A stretch of 64,000 nt of DNA from Halobaculum limi (GCF_029490015.1 NZ_CP120468.1:1612001-1676000); one strand, 5' to 3'. Shown: positions 9,119 to 18,973, counted from the first letter of the stretch. Made by a program: numbers and translations. The notes: generated by a model from the sequence alone, not told the origin.

Positions 9119-10102
9119 TCAGGTGGATGGTCGGTCGTAGCCACAGTCTCCCAGCGAAGATTCGGTTGTCTTCGGCTCGACCTGTTTGAGGTCTTCCGCC
9201 CGTGCACGAAGCGTGACAGCTGTGACCCCTGCAGCAGCGGCAATTTCGTGTTGTGTAATCGATTGACTGAACTCACAGACTGCTACATACAGGCATCCCG
9301 CAGCAATCCCCGCGGGGTTGCAGCCTGACCCGGCTTTCACCGCACGTAACGCCGAAATGAGTTCACCAGCACGTGCACGTACATCATCAGCGATCTCGAG
9401 TGTACTAGCCACCCGTGTGAGCGTCTCTTCGGGCCTGGGTGGTGCTGCCTCAAGTTCGAGTTCCTTGTTGAGCACGCGGTATCGCGCATACACGGCCGAC
9501 TCAGACACGTGTGAATACGAAGCAATCTCTACTACAGAGCGGGAAATTGCACTACAACGGCAGGCCGCATACACACTTGCAGCGGCCATCTCCTCGATAG
9601 ATCGTCCGGGGATGAGGCTACGGGCTTGTGCCTCGCGGTACACTCGAGAGGCAACTTCTCGCGCCGAACGTGGGAGCTCAAGCGCGCTCGTTAGTCGTGC
9701 AATTTCAGAAAGTGCTGTCGCGAGATTCCGTTCAGCCGTCGATGCGAATAACCCTCGACTGTGTTCGCGGCGAAGTCTGCGAAGCTGTCGCCGCTTCCTC
9801 GCGGTCAGAAACCCGCCATTCGAATCTCGGGTTCTGCCGATTGCCGTCGAAATCCCACGATCGTGACGCGTCTCAGTTAGTGGTGCACCAACGTGTTCGC
9901 GATCCGTCTCGCTGTCAGCGTATGATCGCGGCGTCGCTCCGTGATCGTATCGGTACTCATCGAGGAGGAGGCCACAGGAGAGACACGCCGTTTCACCACC
10001 TTCTGTCTGGAGGTGTCCATCGCATTCGGGACATCGCGTTCCTTCTGAGAGGTTGCCGCCCTGTTCGTCGTCGTACTGCTGGTCGTAGTTCGTGTATGCC
10101 AT
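9119..10102 (-). CDS. tfb: Transcription initiation factor TFB paralogue
   Basis: This 327-residue archaeal TFIIB homologue recruits RNA polymerase to TBP-bound promoters. It has an N-terminal zinc ribbon (CPEC at about 24-27 and CLSC at about 40-43), a B-finger/linker region (about 65-110, GAPLTETRHDRGIS) and two cyclin-like repeats (about 120-210 and 215-310). The second repeat contains AVKAGSGCNPAGIAAGCLY. Haloarchaea encode many TFBs, and paralogues steer different gene sets. This one is intact and sits beside four envelope lipoprotein genes and a truncated copy of itself, so a role in expressing the island is plausible but unproven. Confidence 0.93.
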   Translation of the reverse strand: MAYTNYDQQYDDEQGGNLSEGTRCPECDGHLQTEGGETACLSCGLLLDEYRYDHGATPRSYADSETDREHVGAPLTETRHDRGISTAIGRTRDSNGGFLTARKRRQLRRLRREHSRGLFASTAERNLATALSEIARLTSALELPRSAREVASRVYREAQARSLIPGRSIEEMAAASVYAACRCSAISRSVVEIASYSHVSESAVYARYRVLNKELELEAAPPRPEETLTRVASTLEIADDVRARAGELISALRAVKAGSGCNPAGIAAGCLYVAVCEFSQSITQHEIAAAAGVTAVTLRARAEDLKQVEPKTTESSLGDCGYDRPST

Positions 10103-10177
10103 CTCGGGTCACACGAGACACATTCTGCATCCCGCACCCGTCAGGGGAGAATAAACAGCCCAGACTGAGGTTGAGGC

Positions 10178-10651
10178 TTATTCTGGCAGCTCACGCCGCC
10201 CAGCGTTCACACACGGCCAGCAGGGGAACCCATCAAGATCTGCACACGCACAGTCTGTTGGTTCATCCGACGCGGAATGTTCACGAGCACCATCGCTCGG
10301 GTTGGTACTCTGCTCATCTGCATCGGTACCAGCTACGGTCTTCTCGCCCCCATCCGCAACAACTGGTCGCGCAACGCGCTGTTGGGCAGCTGCAAGGACT
10401 GGTCCACGAATTGCGACCGCTACACGGTGCTTGCACGGCCCATCAAAGTTTGCGTCCGCTGGGCACGAACACGTCGCTGGGATACCACCTGCAAGTGAGA
10501 CTATGTACTCGTGCGCTGCTGGATTCGCGTAGCTTGCGTTCCTGATGCGAACGCCGTTCGCTACAACGTCGAATTCGAATGCTTCGTACGTCGCTCGCTT
10601 GAGTACACGCGTCGCTGGTGCGAGCTCTCTGAGTGTGTCTGCTGGCTTCAT
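10178..10651 (-). CDS. SWIM zinc-finger protein
   Basis: This 157-residue protein carries a SWIM motif, CSCPADANFDGPCKH (Cys-x-Cys-x8-Cys-x-His) at about residues 60-74, which is predicted to bind zinc and contact DNA or protein. After the motif comes an Ala/Val helix, then a low-complexity acidic tail and a second Cys cluster near the C-terminus (CACADLDGFPCWPC). The gene ends 75 bases upstream of the TFB start on the same strand, so cotranscription is possible. Small SWIM proteins are common in haloarchaeal accessory regions; their targets are mostly unknown. Confidence 0.85.
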   Translation of the reverse strand: MKPADTLRELAPATRVLKRATYEAFEFDVVANGVRIRNASYANPAAHEYIVSLAGGIPATCSCPADANFDGPCKHRVAVAIRGPVLAAAQQRVARPVVADGGEKTVAGTDADEQSTNPSDGAREHSASDEPTDCACADLDGFPCWPCVNAGRRELPE

Positions 10652-10977
10652 TTCTATACGAGTGACCTGCGAGAGATCGCCCGCAACCGTCAGGGGCGAT
10701 AAACAGCTGGGTTACAACTCTACAGTAATACATTGCAGCAAGCTCGTACTGCAGGTATGGATGTAGTTAATAATTAATAATAAATAGTTAGAACCAATAT
10801 ATGTGAATTTAATACAATTTTTGATATTTAATACATTAAACTTATTTTATTTATTAAATAACTCTGGAATATCTGACTATCCTGATAAAAAGAGTTATAT
10901 CTTTAGCTAGTATTTGTATGATCCGAAGTTGCAATGCGCAGAAATGAATGGGGCAAAAGATACAGTAGCCAGCTCTC
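10652..10977. other. AT-rich intergenic region
   Basis: This stretch separates the SWIM gene from the sugar-nucleotide operon. The part from about 10760 to 10915 is extremely AT-rich, with runs of TTAATAATTAATAATAAA type. A TATA-like GTTATATCTT at about 10893 may serve the GlmU-like gene. No gene was seen. Confidence 0.5.
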
Positions 10978-10989
10978 GTGTGTACGCTT

Positions 10990-12183
10990 ATGTCAATAGA
11001 TTCTGCAGTCATCCTTGCGGCCGGAGAAGGCCAACGGCTCAGGCCACTCACAAAATATCGCCCAAAACCGATGCTCCCAGCCGGGAATCGCCCGATTCTT
11101 GAGTACGTCTTTGACGCATTGGTTGATGGGGGTATCGACAACCTTCACGTCGTCGTTGGCTATGAGGGAGATCGCGTTCAGGATTACTTCGGCCCCACGT
11201 ACCGTGATCGAAGTTTAACGTACCATAAACAGGAAAAACAACTTGGGAGCGGACACGCACTGTTACAAGCTCGGGACGCACTTGAGGGCGACTTCCTCGC
11301 AGTAAATGGAGATGAAATCGTTGAGGCTGAAACAATTAACGCGGTAGTTAATGCGCACTCAGTTGACGACAGTTGCACGCTCGCTATCGCTGAATCAGCA
11401 GAGGCTCCGATGTACGGTGCCGTCATACTTGACGGGGACAGAGTTTCTGAACTAATTGAGAAACCTGGGAGTGGTTCATACCGCTTGCTCAACGCAGGTG
11501 TATACGCGTTTGGTCCCAGCTTTTTTTCCGCGCTCGAGAATGCCGACCAGACGAACGGCGAGCTTGCGCTCACTGAAGGGATATCCGACATAATCGACCG
11601 TGGTGGACACGTCCGTGGTGTCAAGATTGATGGGCTTCACTCAGAAGTGACGTATCCCTGGGATCTCACCTCTCTCGCGTGTAAGCTTTTAGCAGACGGG
11701 CGTATCTCCGAACCAGAGACCGCTCCCGGTCTATATGTCTCGGAATCTGCATCTGTGGCCGATGAAGCTATTCTATACAAACCGGTTGTTATCGGTCCAG
11801 ATACTGTCGTTGAACCGGGTGCAGTCGTCGGTCCTTACACCGCGATTGGTCAAAACGCATCTGTTGAGGCTGGTGCAGTCGTTCGTCGGACAGTTCTCGA
11901 CGCAGACACGCGCATAGGCGCAAATGCGACCATCATCGATTCCATCACTGGGCAAGGTGCGGAAATCGGCGCGGGTGTAACTGCTCCCGGTGGGCTTGCT
12001 GATGTTCGTGTGAACAACCAGATCCACGAGAACGAACGTCTTGGGTGCGTTCTTGCAGACCGGGCGCACATCCGTGGTGGGGCAACGATTTTGCCTGGGC
12101 TGCTTGTTGGGCCAGGCGCGGATATTGGCGTGGGAGTTACACTCCATCGCAGTGTCGACGAAAATACTGAGGTGCAAGGCTAA
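10990..12183 (+). CDS. GlmU-like bifunctional sugar-1-phosphate nucleotidylyltransferase/acetyltransferase
   Basis: This protein of 397 residues from ATG 10990 (a GTG at 10978 would add four) has two parts. Residues 1-225 form a nucleotidylyltransferase domain with the signature LAAGEGQRLRPLTKYRPKPM and the motif GDEIV. Residues about 240-395 form a left-handed beta-helix of hexapeptide repeats. The expected reactions are acetylation of GlcN-1-P and transfer of UMP to give UDP-GlcNAc. Its stop overlaps the GlmS start (TAATG), so both steps of amino-sugar activation are coupled. It would supply the NeuC substrate. Glucose-1-phosphate thymidylyltransferase-type activity cannot be excluded. Confidence 0.88.
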   Translation: MSIDSAVILAAGEGQRLRPLTKYRPKPMLPAGNRPILEYVFDALVDGGIDNLHVVVGYEGDRVQDYFGPTYRDRSLTYHKQEKQLGSGHALLQARDALEGDFLAVNGDEIVEAETINAVVNAHSVDDSCTLAIAESAEAPMYGAVILDGDRVSELIEKPGSGSYRLLNAGVYAFGPSFFSALENADQTNGELALTEGISDIIDRGGHVRGVKIDGLHSEVTYPWDLTSLACKLLADGRISEPETAPGLYVSESASVADEAILYKPVVIGPDTVVEPGAVVGPYTAIGQNASVEAGAVVRRTVLDADTRIGANATIIDSITGQGAEIGAGVTAPGGLADVRVNNQIHENERLGCVLADRAHIRGGATILPGLLVGPGADIGVGVTLHRSVDENTEVQG

Positions 12184-13988
12184 TGTGCGGGATTATCGGC
12201 TGCGTCGGCCATCATGACGACACGCTTGATGTTGTGTTGGACGGACTCGAGACGTTGGAATACCGAGGCTATGACTCAGCTGGCGTCGCACTTGTCGATG
12301 ACTCTATTGATGTGCAGAAGAAGCAGGGACGACTCGAAGCCCTCCGGACAGAGATTGCCAAGCGCGACGTGACTCCGACTGGTGACGTCGGTATCGGCCA
12401 CACGCGCTGGAGTACGCACGGCCCGCCGACAGACGCTAACGCACACCCACATACGGATGAAGCTGGACAAGTTGCCGTCGTACATAATGGGATCATTGAG
12501 AACTATCAGTCGTTACGCGATGAGCTCGAAGCGGAGGGAGTCACCTTCACAAGCGATACTGATACTGAGGTAATCCCGCACCTGTTTGCTGCGTACCTTG
12601 AGACGGACCTCAGCACCGAATTGGCATTCCATCGGACGCTCGAACGGATTGACGGAAGCTACGCAATCGCTGCGGTCGTTGCTGGTGATGACCGCATATT
12701 CGCAACGCGCAATGACTCGCCACTTGTGCTCGGGATAGGCGAAAACCAGTATTACTTGGCAAGCGACGTCCCGGCGTTTCTTGAATATACGCGTGATGTC
12801 GTGTATCTTGATGACGGTGACGTCGCGATCATCGATGCAGACGGATGGGACGTCACCGATGGCGACGGGGAGTCCGTCGACAAAGAGGTCTCGACGGTTA
12901 CGTGGAGTGCTGAACAAACGGGGAAGAGCGGGTACGAGCATTATATGCTCAAAGAAATTAACGAGCAGCCAACAGCCCTCCGCCAGGGGCTCAGTGGCCG
13001 TCTGGACGAGCTTGCTGGAGACATCACCGTCGAAGAACTCGATGATGTTGGCTTCCCGGAGACGGTCCACTTCGTCGCTTGCGGTACTTCCTACCATGCC
13101 GCATTGTACGGTGTTGAACTGTTCCGAGAAGTTGGCGTACCCGCACAAGCGTTCTTAGCCAGTGAATATGCAACTGGCCCTGCGCCAATTCCCGAAGATG
13201 GCCTTATTGTCGGTGTTACCCAAAGTGGCGAGACTGCTGACACACTCTCTGCGTTACGGGAAGCACAGGGAAGAGGTGCGAAGACGCTTGCGCTGACAAA
13301 TGTTGTAGGCAGCACAGCTGCGAGAGAGTGCGACCACGCGCTATACATCCGTTCGGGCCCAGAAATCGGTGTCGCAGCAACGAAGACGTTCTCTTCACAG
13401 CTTACTGCGTTGAATCTCTTGGCAGAGACAATAGCAGACAACACCCGAGGATCTCGTGACCTTGTTTTAGCGCTTCGTGATGTTCCCAGTGACATCCAAC
13501 AGGTGCTTGATGAAACGACCGCGGAGGCAATTGTTGACGAGTACGTAGATAACGAGTCATTCTTCTTCATTGGTCGGGGTCTCCACTTCCCGGTTGCACT
13601 CGAAGGCGCGCTGAAATTCAAAGAGATAACCTACGAGCACGCTGAAGGATTTGCATCGGGCGAATTGAAGCACGGTCCGCTTGCACTCGTAACGAGCAAC
13701 ACACCGGTGTTCGCGATTGTCACTGGGAACGACGAGCGCGCACGCAAGACAATCGGGAACGTGAAAGAGGTCGAAGCTCGTGACGCACCAGTCATTGCAG
13801 TCACGGATGGGCAATCCGACGTGGAGCGATATGCTGACCACGTGCTAGAGATTCCCGAGACACATCAACGGACTGCACCAATGCTCGCAAACGTCCAATT
13901 GCAACTCGTTGCCTATCATATGGCGAACCAACTCGGACGGTCTATCGATAAGCCCCGAAACCTCGCGAAAAGCGTGACAGTTGAATAA
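12183..13988 (+). CDS. glmS: Glutamine-fructose-6-phosphate aminotransferase (isomerizing)
   Basis: This 601-residue protein makes glucosamine-6-phosphate from fructose-6-phosphate and glutamine. It begins MCGIIG, with Cys2 as the N-terminal nucleophile of the glutaminase domain (1-230; HTRWSTHG and NGIIEN motifs). Two SIS domains follow (about 280-420 and 450-590), with CGTSYHA, TQSGETADT and the C-terminal PRNLAKSVTVE typical of GlmS. Length is normal for the family. The ATG overlaps the stop of the GlmU-like gene, so the pair forms an operon dedicated to UDP-GlcNAc supply. Confidence 0.96.
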   Translation: MCGIIGCVGHHDDTLDVVLDGLETLEYRGYDSAGVALVDDSIDVQKKQGRLEALRTEIAKRDVTPTGDVGIGHTRWSTHGPPTDANAHPHTDEAGQVAVVHNGIIENYQSLRDELEAEGVTFTSDTDTEVIPHLFAAYLETDLSTELAFHRTLERIDGSYAIAAVVAGDDRIFATRNDSPLVLGIGENQYYLASDVPAFLEYTRDVVYLDDGDVAIIDADGWDVTDGDGESVDKEVSTVTWSAEQTGKSGYEHYMLKEINEQPTALRQGLSGRLDELAGDITVEELDDVGFPETVHFVACGTSYHAALYGVELFREVGVPAQAFLASEYATGPAPIPEDGLIVGVTQSGETADTLSALREAQGRGAKTLALTNVVGSTAARECDHALYIRSGPEIGVAATKTFSSQLTALNLLAETIADNTRGSRDLVLALRDVPSDIQQVLDETTAEAIVDEYVDNESFFFIGRGLHFPVALEGALKFKEITYEHAEGFASGELKHGPLALVTSNTPVFAIVTGNDERARKTIGNVKEVEARDAPVIAVTDGQSDVERYADHVLEIPETHQRTAPMLANVQLQLVAYHMANQLGRSIDKPRNLAKSVTVE

Positions 13989-14138
13989 GAAGCAGTCGCA
14001 CGAAACTATCTCACTGGATAGGATATTTGTTGGAAGATTTCCAGTGTCAATATTGTCAAAATAAATTGGTGGTATCACTATCCTCTATTCGATGAAATAG
14101 AGCAGTATTTTTCCCGACTGCGTAGCGACTATGCATTG

Positions 14139-15059
14139 ATGGAAGACACCAAAGTTCTCATCACAGGGGGAACCGGCTTCATCGGCTCGAATCTCGCCAA
14201 TACGCTAGCTGAGACCAACGACGTCATCGCCCTCGATAACGGCTATCTCGGCACGCCCGACAACCTCAACGACGACGTCGAGTATGTTGAAGCAGACGTC
14301 CTCGATGACGACCTCCCAACTGATGTGGACGTCGTCTTCCACCTTGCGGCACTCTCTTCGCGTCAGATGCTCGAGGAGAATCCTCGACAGGGTGCGCGCG
14401 TTAACATTGAAGGCTTCATCAACGTCGTTGAACAGGCGCACGCGGACGGCTGTGATACGATCGTCTACGCTTCAACCTCTTCGGCGTACGGCAGCCGAAC
14501 TGAGCCATCGCCTGAGGATATGGATCTCGAGGCGTCGACGGGCTATGACGCCTCAATGCTTGGACGCGAACGCTATGCCGAGTACTACAACGACTTCTAT
14601 GATGACCTCGCCGTCGCCGGTGCACGATTCTTCTCCGTGTATCAGGGCTACGGTGGCAACGAGGGTCATAAAGGGGAATACGCCAACACGGTCTCGCAGT
14701 TCACAGATGAGATCGCCAACGGCCAGTCACCGGTGCTGTGGGGTGACGGTTCTCAGACGCGTGACTTCACGCACGTCGATGACATCGTTCGCGGGCTGGA
14801 ATCGATGGCTGACCATCGCTTGAACGATGTGTACAACCTCGGCACTGGCGAGCCGTACTCGTTCAACGAGATGATCGAACTCATCAATGACGCGCTTGGG
14901 ACGGACGTCGAACCAGAATACGAGCCGATTCCGTTGGAGAACTACGTCCACGACACCTGTGCCGACATCACGAAGATCCGTGAGGCAACTGGCTGGGAAC
15001 CACAAATATCGTTTGAAGAGGGCGTCAAGCGGGTGTGCGAGCCGTATCTCGACGAATAG
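14139..15059 (+). CDS. NAD-dependent sugar epimerase/dehydratase (SDR) with altered YxxxK motif
   Basis: This protein of 306 residues from ATG 14139 is an extended SDR. It has a Rossmann motif GGTGFIGSNL near the N-terminus, FHLAALSS (about 70) and STSSAYGSR (about 112). At the catalytic position the sequence reads GYDASML, so the usual YxxxK is YxxxM (codon ATG at 14556-14558). The rest of the fold looks intact, including LWGDGSQTRDFTHVDDI. It probably acts on a UDP- or dTDP-sugar, but the missing Lys questions ordinary 4-epimerase chemistry. It lies between GlmS and the nucleotidylyltransferase. Confidence 0.85.
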   Translation: MEDTKVLITGGTGFIGSNLANTLAETNDVIALDNGYLGTPDNLNDDVEYVEADVLDDDLPTDVDVVFHLAALSSRQMLEENPRQGARVNIEGFINVVEQAHADGCDTIVYASTSSAYGSRTEPSPEDMDLEASTGYDASMLGRERYAEYYNDFYDDLAVAGARFFSVYQGYGGNEGHKGEYANTVSQFTDEIANGQSPVLWGDGSQTRDFTHVDDIVRGLESMADHRLNDVYNLGTGEPYSFNEMIELINDALGTDVEPEYEPIPLENYVHDTCADITKIREATGWEPQISFEEGVKRVCEPYLDE

Positions 15060-15168
15060 CTAACAAGCTAAGCTTGTTGCTTCTGAGGGGCAGGGCCTCT
15101 CCAGTTTGAATGGTCTGCTAGAATCCTAGTAGATAATCGAAACGTACGCACCCTCTCAAGCCATAGTC

Positions 15169-15897
15169 CTATGCTTCAGCCTCGCCAGACTCGGCGAGCC
15201 GTTCCTCGGCTTCGTCGCGATCCTCGGGATACCCAATGTCCATCCGCCATCCATCGAGCGCGATTGCATCGATCGTTCGCCCACTCTTGATCAGGAGGTC
15301 AACCGCATCAGAAATTTCATACTCATTACGATTCGAGGGTTGCACCAGATGACAGGCGTGGAAGATCGCGGGCGAGAACGTGTAGAAGCCAGTCATCACA
15401 AGATTCGATGGCGGCTCCTCTGGTTTCTCGACGACGTCGACAATCTCACCGTATTTGTTGGTATCGCACACCCCATAGCGTGAGGCTTCTTCCCATTCGA
15501 CTTCCTCAACGAGGAAGGCCGCATCAGCACGATCTTCGCGCTGTCGTCGGACAACATCGCCGAGGTTGGCCTCGAAGACGTTGTCACCCAGAATCAGCAT
15601 GAAGTCGTCATCGATGTGCTCTTCCACCGTTAGCAAGGCGTGGGCCAGCCCATTCTGCTCACGCTGGTGGGCATACGTGATGGGGATGCCTTCGTACTCA
15701 TCGTCATAGTACTCGATGATTTTCTCTTTCATATACCCGACTACAACGATGAGTTCTGACGCACCGAGTTCGATCAGGTTATCGAAACAGTGGGTCAAAA
15801 TCGGTGCCCCATTGACTTCGACCATCCCCTTGGGCTTGTCTTCAGTCAGTGGTCGGAGTCTCGTACCCTCACCGGCAGCGAGAACAACAGCTTGCAT
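15169..15897 (-). CDS. Sugar-1-phosphate nucleotidylyltransferase (AglF-like)
   Basis: This 242-residue single-domain nucleotidylyltransferase has the signature LAAGEGTRLRPLTEDKPKGM at residues 6-25, GDNVFEANL (about 101) and VEKPEEPPS (about 159). It resembles RmlA-type glucose-1-phosphate thymidylyl/uridylyltransferases and the haloarchaeal N-glycosylation enzyme AglF in size and motifs. It makes a nucleotide-activated hexose for glycan assembly. It converges with the preceding SDR gene. Which base and sugar are used cannot be told from sequence. Confidence 0.88.
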   Translation of the reverse strand: MQAVVLAAGEGTRLRPLTEDKPKGMVEVNGAPILTHCFDNLIELGASELIVVVGYMKEKIIEYYDDEYEGIPITYAHQREQNGLAHALLTVEEHIDDDFMLILGDNVFEANLGDVVRRQREDRADAAFLVEEVEWEEASRYGVCDTNKYGEIVDVVEKPEEPPSNLVMTGFYTFSPAIFHACHLVQPSNRNEYEISDAVDLLIKSGRTIDAIALDGWRMDIGYPEDRDEAEERLAESGEAEA

Positions 15898-16252
15898 ATC
15901 ATAAGACTGACTGCCACGCTAATTGTATCTTACCCCTTCGAATCTGCGTAATGCCGTTGAAACCGTGTTGTATTAAGAAACGGTGAAAGACCGGACAGTA
16001 GTTGAATTGACAGCTACGCCAATTGTAGGGAGACGACCTTTCAACTGCAGCTAATCGTGCTGCGAGCAAGTACTGAGGCATTTTGATTGGTTCTTCACTG
16101 ATTTTCTGGGTGCCACAACGTTCTCTCTTTGACTATGAGACAACGGTCAATATCTGACACTCTTGGACAAACAACTACTTCGTGGGCTCGACAGATGGGC
16201 ATTGACCGAAGCCCATTAACACGTGGATGCGAACTCAAAACCACCCTCTCGT

Positions 16253-17680
16253 ATGAAACGCGGCCAGACAGCATTCATCAATTTGGCATCGAAAATACTT
16301 GTCTCACTAACTGGCTTTGCTGCCAATTGGTACATCGCACGGGAACTCGGAAGTGAAATTCTTGGAACTTATTTGCTTATTATCTCCGTTATTTCGTGGA
16401 TGATCTTGGGCGGAAATGCAGGCATTCCGATTGCAGTTAAAAAACGGATTAGCGAACACAAAAACTCTGGTGAAGCGCTGTCAACCGGTTTTGCTCTCCA
16501 AATACTCATACTTCTAGCGCTACTTCTATTCACATTTTTAGCCCAAGAACAGTTGCGGAATTATATTGGTGTGGATGTCTTAGCAATATTTTCTGCAATC
16601 TTGGTCATTTACGCAATACACAATTTCAGCTCTTCGACTCTTGTTGGCCAGCAAAAAGTTCACATCCAAAGTCTTAGTAAGTCGATAAACACCACAATTC
16701 GCAGCGTTACCCAGATTGGACTGATTTTCTTCGGTCTTGGCATTGGTGGGCTTCTCTGGGGATACTTAGGCGGACTAATAGTATCGTTAGCGATTAGTCT
16801 CTTTTATATTGATTTTAATTATACCCGGCCGACAGTAAACAAAGCAGCCGATATTTTTTCGTATGCAAAATACTCCTGGGTTACAGCAATCAAATCTCGA
16901 ACATTTGCCGCGATGGATACAATCCTACTTGGCTTCTTTGTTACAAAGGATCTCATTGGGGTGTATGGGATCGCATGGAACGTCGCCTCTGTTCTTGCAC
17001 TCTTCGCGGGGTCAATCAGTGCAACATTATTCCCTGAGATCAGTTCACTCTCAAGTAAAGGAGACTTTGAGCAAATTGGAAGCCTGCTGGAGGACGGGTT
17101 ATCTTATGCAGGATTGTTTGTCATTCCCGGACTTGCCGGCGCTGCGATCCTTGGCGACACGATTCTGTCTATCTACGGGCCCGAGTTTGTCAAGGGATAT
17201 AGTGTACTAATTATCCTTATTCTCGCCCAACTCTTATACACATTTGAGGTTCAGTTTACGAACGCGCTTGATGCTATAGATAGACCCGATTTGACATTTC
17301 GGATAACAATTACATTCGTACTTGTGAACGTCTTTCTAAATATTGTTTTAATATCACTGGTCGGTTGGTACGGTGCAGCGATTGCCACAACGGTTTCTTC
17401 GGGTATCAGCGCAATTTTGGGGTATAAAGCACTCTCAAACCATCTCCAGTTTGCATTTCCAGTGCGAGAGCTTTCAAAACAATGTCTCGCTACAATGATA
17501 ATGGCAGGTATTGTCTTTATGGGAATTACAATATTCGGTGAAACAATACTGACAACTTTAGTGCTTGTAGTCGTCGGTGCAAGTAGCTACATATTTGCAA
17601 TGCTCGTTATTTCTCCACAGTTCAGAAAGACAGTGTCAGACAACGTTCCAGAACGGGGTTTGATTGGCAACCGACTGTAG
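16253..17680 (+). CDS. Polysaccharide/lipid-linked oligosaccharide flippase (Wzx/MATE-like)
   Basis: This protein of 475 residues from ATG 16253 (a GTG at 16223 would add ten) has about 12-14 transmembrane helices, an N-terminal KRGQTAFINLASK segment and the pattern of the MOP superfamily polysaccharide exporters (RfbX/Wzx, archaeal AglR). It would move the lipid-linked glycan across the membrane. Codons here are clearly AT-richer than in the flanking chromosome, marking the start of the most foreign-looking part of the island. A second flippase lies at 39593, implying two separate glycans or pathways. Confidence 0.9.
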   Translation: MKRGQTAFINLASKILVSLTGFAANWYIARELGSEILGTYLLIISVISWMILGGNAGIPIAVKKRISEHKNSGEALSTGFALQILILLALLLFTFLAQEQLRNYIGVDVLAIFSAILVIYAIHNFSSSTLVGQQKVHIQSLSKSINTTIRSVTQIGLIFFGLGIGGLLWGYLGGLIVSLAISLFYIDFNYTRPTVNKAADIFSYAKYSWVTAIKSRTFAAMDTILLGFFVTKDLIGVYGIAWNVASVLALFAGSISATLFPEISSLSSKGDFEQIGSLLEDGLSYAGLFVIPGLAGAAILGDTILSIYGPEFVKGYSVLIILILAQLLYTFEVQFTNALDAIDRPDLTFRITITFVLVNVFLNIVLISLVGWYGAAIATTVSSGISAILGYKALSNHLQFAFPVRELSKQCLATMIMAGIVFMGITIFGETILTTLVLVVVGASSYIFAMLVISPQFRKTVSDNVPERGLIGNRL

Positions 17681-17761
17681 GGTATAGTGAGTTCCGAACT
17701 CAACGAAAATTTTAATTGTATATTTTGAAGTTCTATAAGATACAATCAGAATTTCTAACTG

Positions 17762-18952
17762 TTATCCACTAGTCTGATCCGGGCCACTGTAGACGTCAAT
17801 TGGTTCCATAGGGCCTTTTAGTTCACAGTCTAACTGTTGCAGAGCAGAGATAATTTTGCCAGTAGCGTCACCGGTTCCATATATAGTTGAACGTGGATAA
17901 TTGCCATGACTGAGTTGAGAGGTGATTGCTTGTTCAATCGCCTCCGCATTAGATTGTACATCTACTACGTTTGGGCCGCGCTCACGCGATGATTGTCTTC
18001 CACCAATGTTGACAGCTGGTGTACCAAAGAAGGCGCATTCTCGGATTGCCACACTAGAGTTACCAACTACACACGCTGAGTTCTTGACCGTGGTGAGATA
18101 GTCTTCGGGACTTAAGTTAATAAAGAATCGAACGTTGTCAGGCGAGTACTTTTCACGGAATTCCCTAATTGCTTTGGATACTTGGTCGGTTCCGGCATCC
18201 ATATTTGGCCAAAACCAGAATGCCTGTATGTCGATTTGTCTAACAGCGTCGATCAGCTCCCATGTCTTTTCGTAGTTACTCAGATACTCAGTTGGTAATG
18301 GATGATACTGAACAACGATATACGGTTCATCTACATTCACGTGCCCACCTACACCACTCTCGACGACTTGTGGGTCAAACGACGTAGATCGTTCTTCTTC
18401 AACGGATTTCGCGATATCCATAGAAGGGCACCCAGTATGGAAAATCCGTTCAGGGCTTTCTCCCATTCTTTCCACAATCTGTGCACTACGCTCTGTGGAG
18501 ACGAAGTGATAGTCTGCCATCTTCGTCGTCGCATGGCGCACCTTGTCATCAATTGATCCGGTGACCTCTCCTCCTTCGAAGTGACATATCGGGATATTCT
18601 GGTATGAGGCGGAAAGCGTCGCCGCCATTGTCTCGTGCCTATCGCCAGTTATCAAAACGAAATCAGGATCGACTTGCTTCAAAACGTTTGCATATTCTAC
18701 TAACTGCAGTCCTGTCGTCTTCGCTTGTGTAATTGGTGTTCCACCGTCAATTAAATTAGTCAACTCGTAATCAACTCCGATTCCATCATCCTTTAGAACT
18801 GGAGCTAATTCTCCGTAGTCGTGAACAGTTGCACCACCTGAAATGATAACCGTAGAAGCGATTGTTGGTTCAGCTTCTAAAGCCTGTAAGACTGGCTTCA
18901 ACCGGCCGTATTGGGCTCGGGTAGTGAGGAAGGTAGCGACCTTGCGAGTCAT
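17762..18952 (-). CDS. neuC: UDP-N-acetylglucosamine 2-epimerase (hydrolysing), NeuC type
   Basis: This 396-residue GT-B-fold enzyme converts UDP-GlcNAc to N-acetylmannosamine plus UDP, the first committed step of sialic-acid synthesis. Visible motifs are LTTRAQYGRLKP at the N-terminus, LITGDRHETMAA (about 99) and CHFEGGEVTGSIDDKVRHATTK (in pieces at about 121-143), then GNSSVAIRECAFFGTP (about 298) in the UDP-binding half. Length fits NeuC. It is downstream of the cytidylyltransferase gene on the same strand. A LegG-type enzyme acting on a diamino sugar is the main alternative, but no other legionaminate genes are seen. Confidence 0.9.
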   Translation of the reverse strand: MTRKVATFLTTRAQYGRLKPVLQALEAEPTIASTVIISGGATVHDYGELAPVLKDDGIGVDYELTNLIDGGTPITQAKTTGLQLVEYANVLKQVDPDFVLITGDRHETMAATLSASYQNIPICHFEGGEVTGSIDDKVRHATTKMADYHFVSTERSAQIVERMGESPERIFHTGCPSMDIAKSVEEERSTSFDPQVVESGVGGHVNVDEPYIVVQYHPLPTEYLSNYEKTWELIDAVRQIDIQAFWFWPNMDAGTDQVSKAIREFREKYSPDNVRFFINLSPEDYLTTVKNSACVVGNSSVAIRECAFFGTPAVNIGGRQSSRERGPNVVDVQSNAEAIEQAITSQLSHGNYPRSTIYGTGDATGKIISALQQLDCELKGPMEPIDVYSGPDQTSG

Positions 18953-18973
18953 ACTGCGCTGATTGTCTCCGGC

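Noticed and set aside
9628-10545. 305-codon plus frame
   Set aside because: It is a shadow over the TFB and SWIM genes, both of which have strong motifs on the minus strand.
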